DNA from: Rhizobium album
GTDB lineage: Bacteria > Pseudomonadota > Alphaproteobacteria > Rhizobiales > Rhizobiaceae
Reading direction: 5' to 3'
Assembly: GCF_003122325.1 (NCBI RefSeq)
Contig: NZ_QFBC01000018.1
Coordinates: 62,001 to 126,000 of the forward strand
Length of the DNA stretch: 64,000 nt
Positions 55,651 to 62,765 of this stretch are shown in pieces (position 1 is the stretch's first letter; each line of letters opens with the position of its first letter). Below the pieces are notes generated by a model. That model saw only the letters and a program-made list of their open reading frames with translations, was not told the origin of the DNA and ran no database searches. The position numbers were made by a program, and so were the translations under genes.

Positions 55651-56829
55651 ATGAACGTTACACCTGCCATAACGCAACCGGAACTGAGTTTTGCGGATAT
55701 CATTCTCGATCAGGGAAGCGAGATTTCCAGCAAGCTCGACATGCTGCGCATCGAAAAGTTTCCGCCGAATGCTCAGAAGACGCTGCGGCAGTTTTCGCTG
55801 TCGGAAGTCGCGGATTTTGTCGGCGTGTCGCAAAGCTATCTGAAGAAGCTGCATCTGCAGGGCAAGAGCGTCGAGCCCCTCACCTCCCCGACCGGGCGTC
55901 GTTATTACACCGCCCAGCAGATGAACGAGCTGCGGCAATATCTCGACCGCGTGCCGCATCGCCGCAACGGCGAGAAGCTGCAGGTGATTGCCGTCGTCAA
56001 TTTCAAGGGCGGTTCCGGCAAGACGACCACGGCAGCCCACCTTGCCCAGCATCTGGCGCTGAAGGGGTTTCGCGTCCTGGCGATCGACCTCGACCCGCAG
56101 GCATCGCTGACGGCGCTCTACGGTATCCAGCCGGAGCTTGACGGCAACCCTTCGCTCTATGAATCGCTGCGTTACGACGACAAGCGGCGTCCGATTTCGG
56201 ATGTGATCCGCTCGACCAACTTCCCTGATCTCGACATCGTTCCGGCCAATCTCGAATTGCAGGAATACGAATACGATACGCCGATCGCGATGCAGAGCAA
56301 GGAATCGACGGCGGGCAAAACCTTCTACACGCGCATCGGCGATGCACTGGACGAAGTCGATGCGGATTACGATGTCGTTGTCGTCGATTGCCCGCCGCAG
56401 CTCGGCTACCTCACCCTCACCGCTTTGACTGCTGCGACCTCGGTGCTGATCACCGTCCATCCGCAGATGCTCGACATCATGTCGATGAGCCAGTTTCTGC
56501 TGATGCTGGGCGATATCCTCAAGAGCGTCGAGGGCGTCGGCGTCAAGGTGTCGCTCGACTGGTTCCGCTACCTGATCACCCGCTATGAGCCGATGGATAT
56601 TCCGCAGCAGCAGATGGTCGGCTTTATGCAGTCGATGTTTGCCAAGCAGATGCTGAAGAACCAGATGGTGAAGTCGACGGCCATTTCGGATGCAGGCTTG
56701 ACGAAACAGACATTGTACGAGGTTGAGCGCTCGCAATTCACGCCGTCCACCTATGATCGCGCCCGGGAATCGCTCGATGCGGTGAATTCGGAGATTATCG
56801 AACTGATGATCAAGGCATGGGGGCGGTGA
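55651..56829 (+). CDS. repA: Plasmid/chromid partition ATPase RepA (ParA)
   Basis: ParA-type Walker ATPase of 392 aa. N-terminal helix-turn-helix (about 45-90: FSLSEVADFVGVSQSYLKKL). The deviant Walker A is NFKGGSGKTTTAAHLAQHLA (about 120). Then come LAIDLDPQASLTALYG, VVVVDCPPQLGYLTLTALTA and late YEPMDIPQQQMVGFMQSMF. It acts in partition with RepB and represses the operon. First gene of repABC, behind its own promoter and operator. Length and order match repABC loci of Rhizobiaceae. Confidence 0.97.
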   Translation: MNVTPAITQPELSFADIILDQGSEISSKLDMLRIEKFPPNAQKTLRQFSLSEVADFVGVSQSYLKKLHLQGKSVEPLTSPTGRRYYTAQQMNELRQYLDRVPHRRNGEKLQVIAVVNFKGGSGKTTTAAHLAQHLALKGFRVLAIDLDPQASLTALYGIQPELDGNPSLYESLRYDDKRRPISDVIRSTNFPDLDIVPANLELQEYEYDTPIAMQSKESTAGKTFYTRIGDALDEVDADYDVVVVDCPPQLGYLTLTALTAATSVLITVHPQMLDIMSMSQFLLMLGDILKSVEGVGVKVSLDWFRYLITRYEPMDIPQQQMVGFMQSMFAKQMLKNQMVKSTAISDAGLTKQTLYEVERSQFTPSTYDRARESLDAVNSEIIELMIKAWGR

Positions 56830-56907
56830 TGATGACGTTGTCAGCCGTACATTCGGCCTTTTTTCGATGCCAATTCAATTGCTTGCTGCAAATTAGGGGG
56901 GAATGAG

Positions 56908-57909
56908 ATGGCCCGCAAGGATGTTCTTCTCGGCATTACCCAGGCAGACAGCAACCGCACCGGCCGTCAGGCGACGCCGGGTTATGCCTCGCGTGGCGCC
57001 TCCCGATCGATGATCAATTCGCTGGGTGAGCTTGCGGAGAAGGCGGCGCGGGCCGACCAGCTGCTGGAAGGCGAGGTCGTGCAGGAACTGGATGCCGCAC
57101 TGATCGAGGCCTCCTTCGTCTCCGACCGCATGGATGAGGACGATGAGGCGTTTCAGGAACTGGTGGCGGCAATCGAAAGTCGTGGCCAGGACAGCCCCGT
57201 CCTGTTGCGGCCGCACCCGACAGGCGGCGGGCGTTACCAGGTCGTTTTCGGTCATCGGCGCGTGCGTGCGGCGCGCCAGCTCGGCCGGCCCGTTCGGGCG
57301 GTGGTCAAGGAGATCGACGACCGCGACCACGTCATCGCCCAGGGCCAGGAAAATTCGGCGCGTGAAAACCTGTCCTTCATCGAACGTGCCAGCTTTGCGC
57401 AAAAACTCCTCGACCTCGGTTACGATCGCCCGACCATCCAGTCGGCGCTGGCCGTCGATGCGCCGATGCTGACCCGCATGCTGTCCGTCTCGGGCCGGGT
57501 TCCCGCCGCCTTGCTGCAGGCCATTGGTGCCGCCAAAAGTGTCGGCCGTGATCGCTGGCTTGAGCTGACCCAGCTGGTCGAGAAACCGTCAAACCTCGAC
57601 AAGGCGCTTGGTTTCGTCACGACGGCGGAATTTCTCGCGGCAAAGGCTGAGGATCGTTTCGAGCTGTTGCTCAACCATATCAAGCGGGGGCAACGCGGCA
57701 GCAAGCGTAGCGCCCCTGCGGCAAACACCTGGGCACCGGCGGACAAATCCGTCAGCGCCGAGTTCAAGAACACCGGCAAGGCGTTCTCTTTGTCTTTGAA
57801 GGCGAAGGATGCCGGCCGATTCGGCCAGTTTCTCTCCAGCAATCTGGACAGGCTTTATCAGCAGTTCAGGCAGGAAGAGGAGAGCGGCAGCATGAAACAA
57901 GGAGACTGA
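56908..57909 (+). CDS. repB: Partition protein RepB (ParB)
   Basis: ParB-type DNA-binding protein of 333 aa. The ParB N-terminal nuclease-like domain spans about 60-150 (DEDDEAFQELVAAIESRGQD, VVFGHRRVRAARQLGRPVRA). The CTP-site ENSARENLSFIERASFAQKL follows, with a helix-turn-helix at about 160-185. ATG at 56908 behind AGGGGGGAA. It should bind parS palindromes; I did not find a convincing parS (GTTNNNNGCNNNNAAC type) in the window. It follows repA by 78 bases and is followed by the antisense RNA region. Confidence 0.96.
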   Translation: MARKDVLLGITQADSNRTGRQATPGYASRGASRSMINSLGELAEKAARADQLLEGEVVQELDAALIEASFVSDRMDEDDEAFQELVAAIESRGQDSPVLLRPHPTGGGRYQVVFGHRRVRAARQLGRPVRAVVKEIDDRDHVIAQGQENSARENLSFIERASFAQKLLDLGYDRPTIQSALAVDAPMLTRMLSVSGRVPAALLQAIGAAKSVGRDRWLELTQLVEKPSNLDKALGFVTTAEFLAAKAEDRFELLLNHIKRGQRGSKRSAPAANTWAPADKSVSAEFKNTGKAFSLSLKAKDAGRFGQFLSSNLDRLYQQFRQEEESGSMKQGD

Positions 57910-57914
57910 ACCGC

Positions 57915-57971
57915 AAAAGAAAAAGGTCCCCGAACCGACGAAGCGGATCCGAGAACCTCTCTCGATGTAGC
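57915..57971 (-). ncRNA. Antisense RNA controlling repC (ctRNA, incA type)
   Basis: On the minus strand, TTGACT (complement of 58001-58006), a 17-base spacer and GATTCT (complement of 57978-57983) form a promoter. It predicts a start near 57971. The transcript then folds at 57925-57957 into a stem of about 12 pairs (with wobbles; GGTTCTCGGATCC opposite GGTTCGGGGACC) and ends in TTTTTCTTTT (57915-57924). The length of about 55 nt, the position between repB and repC and the opposite strand match the ctRNA of repABC loci, which blocks repC expression. Confidence 0.82.
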
Positions 57972-58063
57972 AATCTGAGAATCCCATTTCCGCGAATCGT
58001 AGTCAAGTGTTTTCAGCGTCTTTTCGGCGAACGAATTTCTTTTGCCTTCTTTGAAGGTGAAGA

Positions 58064-59281
58064 ATGATGAATGGGCAATATGTAACGACGCCTTTCGGGC
58101 GGCGAGCGATCTCGTTTGGCATGCTGGCGCATCAGCTGCAGGCACGTGACATCGATCCCGAGCAGCGCGTGGAAAAATGGAAACTGTTTCGGGCTCTCTG
58201 CGAGGCCCGGCAGCATTTCGGCGTGTCTGACAGGGCACTCGCCGTCCTGAACGCGCTCTTGAGTTTTTATCCGAAGACCGAGATCTCCGAAGAAAACGGC
58301 CTGGTGGTGTTTCCATCCAATGCGCAGCTTTCGGTGCGGGCTCACGGCATCGCGCCGGCGACGCTTCGCCGTCATCTTGCTGCTCTGGTCGATGCCGGCC
58401 TGCTGATCCGCAAGGATAGTCCCAACGGCAAGCGATATGCCAGGAAGGGCGATGCCGGGCAGGTCGAGCAGGCTTTTGGCTTCAGCCTTGCACCATTGCT
58501 GACGCGGGCCGACGAGATCGAGGCGGTCGCCGCACAGGTCGTCGCCGACAGGCAGGCGCTTCGCAGCATGCGCGAGCAGGTTTCCTTGTGCCGTAGAGAT
58601 ATCGCCAAGCTCATCGAAGCCGCGATGGAAGAAGCGATGCCAGGGGATTGGGACGGTCTTTATCTGCGCTTCCGGGAGATCGTCGGCCGATTGCCGAAGG
58701 TTCCGGATCTTCGAGATCTCGCGCCGATCCTGAAGGACTTTAGAAATCTGCGGGCTGACATCGTCAACCGGATGGAATCTTTGGTAAAATCAAAAAAACA
58801 GAGCGCCAATGAGTCTCAAATTGAGCAGCACATACAGAATTCAAACCCAAACCATCCTACTGAACTTGAACTCGCTTTGAAAACAAAGCAGGAAGCGATC
58901 CGGAGGGTTTATCCGACTGAGGACGGAAGCAGCTTGAAAACATTTCCATTGGCGATGGTGCTGCAGGCCTGCCCGGAGATCGGCGCTTATGGCCCCGGCG
59001 GAGCGGTTGGCAACTGGCGGGATCTGATGGCGGCGGCCGTCACCGTGCGGTCGATGCTGGGCGTCAGTCCGGGCGCGTACCAGCAAGCCTGCGAGACGAT
59101 GGGGCCGGAAAATGCGGCGACGGTGATTGCGTGTATTCTGGAGAGGGCCGGGCAGATCAATTCGGCGGGCGGCTATTTGAGGGATTTAACGCGCCGGGCG
59201 GAGCAGGGGGAGTTTTCGCTCGGGCCGATGCTGATGGCGCTGATCAGGACGAATACAGGCAGAACGCAGAAAGCGGGTTGA
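58064..59281 (+). CDS. repC: Replication initiator RepC
   Basis: Replication initiator of 405 aa, limiting factor for replication of repABC replicons. Start MMNGQYVTTPFGRRAISFGM with FGRR near residue 12. Conserved KLFRALCEARQHFGVSDRAL, then VLNALLSFYPKTEISEENGL with VVFPSNAQLSVRAHGIAPAT. The C-terminal half has GPGGAVGNWRDLMAAAVTVR and SAGGYLRDLTRRAEQGEFSL. The two ATGs at 58064 and 58067 both fit AAGGTGAAG. An AT-rich segment in mid-gene is the likely origin. The last 30 residues are less conserved in character. Confidence 0.97.
   Translation: MMNGQYVTTPFGRRAISFGMLAHQLQARDIDPEQRVEKWKLFRALCEARQHFGVSDRALAVLNALLSFYPKTEISEENGLVVFPSNAQLSVRAHGIAPATLRRHLAALVDAGLLIRKDSPNGKRYARKGDAGQVEQAFGFSLAPLLTRADEIEAVAAQVVADRQALRSMREQVSLCRRDIAKLIEAAMEEAMPGDWDGLYLRFREIVGRLPKVPDLRDLAPILKDFRNLRADIVNRMESLVKSKKQSANESQIEQHIQNSNPNHPTELELALKTKQEAIRRVYPTEDGSSLKTFPLAMVLQACPEIGAYGPGGAVGNWRDLMAAAVTVRSMLGVSPGAYQQACETMGPENAATVIACILERAGQINSAGGYLRDLTRRAEQGEFSLGPMLMALIRTNTGRTQKAG
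58770..58895 (+). other. AT-rich segment inside repC, probable origin of replication
   Basis: A stretch much richer in A+T than its surroundings, with GGTAAAATCAAAAAAACAG, CAAATTGAGCAGCACATAC and GCTTTGAAAACAAAGC. In repABC replicons the origin lies within the repC coding sequence in such an AT-rich part. Here it encodes the low-complexity linker near residues 236-277 (KSKKQSANESQIEQHIQNSN). The assignment rests on position and composition only. Confidence 0.55.
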
Positions 59282-59397
59282 TGCGCGAACCGGCAGGAGC
59301 GCGCATCAACGAAGCGGATTGGTGTTCTTCTGGCGCATGGGCGCGCCGGACTGGACAGATGAAACAGGTTTTTCCAATGCGATGCTCGCAACCCGGA

Positions 59398-59652
59398 TCA
59401 ATAGCAGGCCATGCCGCACGTGGTGTCACGCTGCTCCACGGCCGGAAACAACGCGTGGAGCTTGCGGTGCGGCAGGACGGACGCCTGATAGGCGACGGGC
59501 TTTGTGCCCGGCTTCCGGTGCAGGCGATCGGCGCTGGAATACAAAAACGTCTTGAATTCCGTTGGGCTCATTCCGTCGGCGCGGGCGACGGACAAGATCA
59601 AAGGATCGTTCAAGACCTCGGAGAGAGTGAGGTCCCCATGAAATTGCGACAT
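59398..59652 (-). CDS. Small protein of unknown function next to repC
   Basis: An 84-residue protein. A strong ribosome site (AAGGAGAACCGTC, then ATG at 59652) supports it. Sequence blocks: MSQFHGDLTLSEVLNDPLIL, SVARADGMSPTEFKTFLYSS, then ADRLHRKPGTKPVAYQASVL and a basic, Cys-containing end. The middle (LNDPLILSVARADGMSPTEF) resembles a small-protein type I associate with rhizobia, but no function is known. It is convergent with repC and divergent from the second TetR gene (130 bases). Confidence 0.65.
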   Translation of the reverse strand: MSQFHGDLTLSEVLNDPLILSVARADGMSPTEFKTFLYSSADRLHRKPGTKPVAYQASVLPHRKLHALFPAVEQRDTTCGMACY

Positions 59653-59736
59653 GACGGTTCTCCTTCATCGCTTGAAGGCCCACGACACCGGTGCGGTGGA
59701 GACGAGGACCGAAACTTGACAGAACTGGCTAAGAGT

Positions 59737-59775
59737 GTTACCGGTAAGTAACATCCTGATAGTTACCGACCGGTC
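59737..59775. promoter_or_regulatory. Candidate operator of the second TetR gene
   Basis: Two ACCGGT-centred palindromes: TTACCGGTAA (59738-59747, inside GTTACCGGTAAGTAAC) and GACCGGTC (59768-59775), with centres about 29 bases apart. They lie right before the TetR start at 59782. A good -35 TTGACA is at 59716-59721. Both the small minus-strand gene and the TetR gene could be controlled from here. Confidence 0.6.
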
Positions 59776-59781
59776 ACACTC

Positions 59782-60420
59782 ATGTCAATACGTACGACGC
59801 ACAAAAATCAAGAACACAAAGATCCTGGCGAATTTGAGGATGTCGCAGGGGAGGAAAAGCTCCGACCGCGGGAAAGGATCGTTTCCGCCGCCTGTGAATT
59901 GTTCCGCACGCATGGTATCCGTGGCATCGGTGTCGATGCGATCGCTGATGCCGCCGGCACCAACAAGATGACGCTGTATCGTCATTTCGGATCGAAGGAC
60001 GATCTGATCTGCGAGGTTTTGCGCTCGACGTCGCGCAAGGCGGCGCGTGTCTGGGACGAGCTGGAAGCCAGCTATCCCGACAATCCGAAGGCGCAGCTCA
60101 GGGGATGGATTGCCGCGCGCGCAAAATGCCTCGAATATGAGCCCTACGGTTGCGACCTTGCCAATGCTGCCATCGAGCTGAAGGAGCAGGGGCATCCGGC
60201 GCATTCCGTCATTGAAGAATTCAAGCTACAGCAACGGCAGCGGCTGGCGGATTTGTGCAGCAGGGCCGGCATGAAGCAGGCCGATCTTTTGGCCGATATG
60301 CTGTCGATGTTGCTGGAAGGCGCGCGTGTCAGCCGTCAGGCCATGGGCGGGGAGGGGCCATCGACCCAATTCGCCAAGGCGTGCGAGACAACCATCTCGT
60401 CGCTTGAGCATCAGCATTAG
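59782..60420 (+). CDS. TetR-family regulator (second)
   Basis: Regulator of 212 aa. N-terminal extension of about 28 polar residues, then the helix-turn-helix RERIVSAACELFRTHGIRGI, GVDAIADAAGTNKMTLYRHF, GSKDDLICEVLRST. Ligand domain with YGCDLANAAIELKEQGHPAH, shared with the TetR protein at 54844. It sits downstream of repC and is divergent from a small unknown gene, which may be its target. There is no transporter beside it. ATG at 59782. Confidence 0.9.
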   Translation: MSIRTTHKNQEHKDPGEFEDVAGEEKLRPRERIVSAACELFRTHGIRGIGVDAIADAAGTNKMTLYRHFGSKDDLICEVLRSTSRKAARVWDELEASYPDNPKAQLRGWIAARAKCLEYEPYGCDLANAAIELKEQGHPAHSVIEEFKLQQRQRLADLCSRAGMKQADLLADMLSMLLEGARVSRQAMGGEGPSTQFAKACETTISSLEHQH

Positions 60421-60568
60421 CGTTTGTTATTTTTATGACAAAACGTCACCCTTTTTGAGGGAAGAGCTCTCGATTTCTACTTTTTGAATAGGTATTGTCG
60501 GGAGTGAACGGATCGGCTGCTATACATTGGTGGTTTGAACCGGATTCCTGCAAATTGGAGTGGCGGCG

Positions 60569-62521
60569 TTGACCGTGGCCAAAAATGCAAAGCCGCGAAT
60601 CTGCCTTCTCGGGCGGCCGAAACTGCTCGAAAACGGGCAGGAAATCCCTTTGCCGGAAAAATCCTATCTGTTGTTGGGGCTTCTTGCCGTGTCCCAGGGG
60701 CTGGAGACCGACAGGGAAACCGTCCGGAGCCTGTTATGGCGCTCCGAAACGCCGGAGCGGCGGGCGGGCAGCCTGCGGCAACTTTTGTCGCGCATCGACC
60801 AAAGCGTGCCGACAGATGTGCCGCCTTTGCTGAAGACGACGCGGACCAGCCTGGCGTTGAATGACGATGCCTGGGATGTTGACCTGCTTTTGCTGCTTCG
60901 GGCCGATGATCTGCCGAAATCGCAGTGGGTGCTTTTCGAAGGCGACCTTCTGGAACTGTCGCAGACACCCACGCATGGCGCCGAGGAATGGCTGACATTC
61001 GAGCGGCAGCAACTCGCTGATTGCCGGGTGCGGTTGTTGTCGCGCATGCTGGAAGAGGATGGCGAGTGGGAGGACGACGACCTGCTGTTTCTCGCCGAAC
61101 GGCTGCTGGATATCGATCCGGCGCACGAAATCGCCCACCGGACGCTGATGTCCGTCTACGCCCGCAAGGGCGACATGTCCGGCGCCCGGAAAGCCTACCT
61201 GCGCTGCAAGGCGCGTCTACGCGAGGATTTCGATACGGAACCGGAAGAGAAGACGGTCGGCCTGGCCCTTGAACTCGGCATCGTGCAGCCCGCCAGTGCG
61301 GCCGGCGTGGCATCGCCGCTTTCGCTCCCGGTATCGGCCTCCAGTTCCGCCGGCGAGCCGCGCATCGTCATTCTTCCGCCGGAATCGATCCTCTCCGATC
61401 CGCTGATGATGCGGGTTGGTCGCGCCTTGCTCGAGGAGGTGACCATCGGCCTCAGCCAGCAGCGCGGTTTCAAGATCATCGCCGCCCATACGAGCTTCGA
61501 GTTGGTGAGCCGGGCGATCGAGCCGGTGCAGTTTGCCGCGACGTCGGACGATCTGAAATTCGATTATTCGATCTATGTCACGGTGCGGGGAGCGGGTGAG
61601 GACGTGCTTGCCACCTGTCGTCTGACACGGCTTTCCGATGCCAGTGTGCTCTGGGCAATCGACCTGCCGCTGACGCTGCAGAGGATCAACGATTCCTTCT
61701 CGCATCTTGCCCGGCGCATCGTCACATCGTTGACCGATACGATCGAAAGTTCGGAACTTTCGAAACCCGTGGCCGATACCACGCCGACCGCCTATCGACT
61801 GTATCTCGAAGGCAAGCGGTTGTTGTCCGGAACCGATCTGCAATTGCTGCGCAAGGCCCGCAAACTTTTCCAGGCTTCATTGCAGCGCTGCGACAGCTTT
61901 GCGCCGGCGCATGCCGGCATATCGCGCAGCCTGTCGCTTGAATGGCTGGTGCGGTTCATGCGGGCCAGGGAATTGCTGGACAAGGCCAAGGAAGCGGCGG
62001 TGCTGGCGCGGCGGACCGATCCCAACAACGGCCGTGTCTTTCGCGAGCTGGGTTTTATCGCGCTTTACCAGCGGCGGTTCGAAGAAAGCCTCGATTTCTT
62101 CCAGCAGGCGAGGGAACTCAGCCCCAACGATGCCGACATTCTGGCGGATTATGCCGATGCCCTGTCCCACGATGGCCAGCTCGACGCAGCCCTTTCCCTG
62201 AGCATCGCCGCCTTCCGCCTGAACCCGCTACCCTCAGATCATTATTACTGGCAGCTGGGCGGCATCTATTTCGTCCAGGAAAACTACGAAAAGGCGCTGG
62301 AGGTCATGGAACCGGTGCGGTCGCGACCGGCAACGGCCCGTCTGCTCGCCGCAATCTATGCGATGATCGGCGATCTGCCGCAGGCCAGGCATCATGCTTC
62401 GGTCGTGCTCGAGAACTTCCCGGATTTCCGCACCGAGCACCTCTGGCATTTCGTTCCCGACCGGCAACCGGATCACACCAGGCTGCTCATTCGCGGGCTC
62501 AATATTGCAGGCCTGCAATAA
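60569..62521 (+). CDS. SARP/BTAD-type transcriptional regulator with TPR region
   Basis: Regulator of about 650 aa. The N-terminal winged helix (ICLLGRPKLLENGQEIPLPE, SYLLLGLLAVSQGLETDRET, SLRQLLSRID) and the bacterial transcriptional activation domain (AEEWLTFERQQLADCRVRLL through MSGARKAYLRCKARLREDFD, about 130-230) are of the SARP/BTAD class. The middle part (RIVILPPESILSDPLMMRVG) resembles the TolB-N-like modules of adenylate-cyclase-type regulators. The C-terminal half has TPR-like helices (FRELGFIALYQRRFEESLDF, SPNDADILADYADALSHDGQ). Start TTG at 60569 is 8 bases after GGAG; a GTG at 60560 overlaps that site. It lies 106 bases upstream of the small ORF and ycaO gene and may control them. 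Confidence 0.85.
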   Translation: MTVAKNAKPRICLLGRPKLLENGQEIPLPEKSYLLLGLLAVSQGLETDRETVRSLLWRSETPERRAGSLRQLLSRIDQSVPTDVPPLLKTTRTSLALNDDAWDVDLLLLLRADDLPKSQWVLFEGDLLELSQTPTHGAEEWLTFERQQLADCRVRLLSRMLEEDGEWEDDDLLFLAERLLDIDPAHEIAHRTLMSVYARKGDMSGARKAYLRCKARLREDFDTEPEEKTVGLALELGIVQPASAAGVASPLSLPVSASSSAGEPRIVILPPESILSDPLMMRVGRALLEEVTIGLSQQRGFKIIAAHTSFELVSRAIEPVQFAATSDDLKFDYSIYVTVRGAGEDVLATCRLTRLSDASVLWAIDLPLTLQRINDSFSHLARRIVTSLTDTIESSELSKPVADTTPTAYRLYLEGKRLLSGTDLQLLRKARKLFQASLQRCDSFAPAHAGISRSLSLEWLVRFMRARELLDKAKEAAVLARRTDPNNGRVFRELGFIALYQRRFEESLDFFQQARELSPNDADILADYADALSHDGQLDAALSLSIAAFRLNPLPSDHYYWQLGGIYFVQENYEKALEVMEPVRSRPATARLLAAIYAMIGDLPQARHHASVVLENFPDFRTEHLWHFVPDRQPDHTRLLIRGLNIAGLQ

Positions 62522-62627
62522 CATAGTCTTTTCAATATATTAGATCGCGTGTCACGGTCGAATGACGCTTGTCGTGGTGAATTTCTCCCGCCCGCAGCGA
62601 TGCTGCATTCCAACGTGGAGACACCTC

Positions 62628-62759
62628 ATGAAGACCAATGAGACGACTGCGAATTCCGTTCGGCTTTCCGCTGCCGCGCAGGCGGCCCTGAAGCAGGAGA
62701 GCTTGAGCGTCGAAACCAACGCCACGTCGAACATCGTTCACGCCGTTCGTTTCCGGTAA
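62628..62759 (+). CDS. Candidate RiPP precursor peptide (43 aa)
   Basis: ATG at 62628 with GTGGAGACACCTC ahead (GGAG, 8 bases), stop TAA at 62757-62759, ycaO start 6 bases later. Sequence blocks: MKTNETTANSVRLSAAAQAA, LKQESLSVETNATSNIV, HAVRFR. The N-terminal part is polar and helical (leader-like). The C-terminal part (SLSVETNATSNIVHAVRFR) holds Ser and Thr but no Cys, and ends in a basic VRFR. Gene size, spacing and the YcaO neighbour make a modified-peptide precursor the best reading. I do not recognise it as any described precursor. The cleavage site cannot be set from the sequence. Confidence 0.62.
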   Translation: MKTNETTANSVRLSAAAQAALKQESLSVETNATSNIVHAVRFR

Positions 62760-62765
62760 ACTGCC

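Noticed and set aside
55465-59400. A parS site (GTTNNNNGCNNNNAAC type) for RepB
   Set aside because: By eye I found only partial matches, such as GTTACCGGTAAGTAAC at 59737, which has a GT centre and sits in the TetR control region. A pattern search over the whole replicon is needed.
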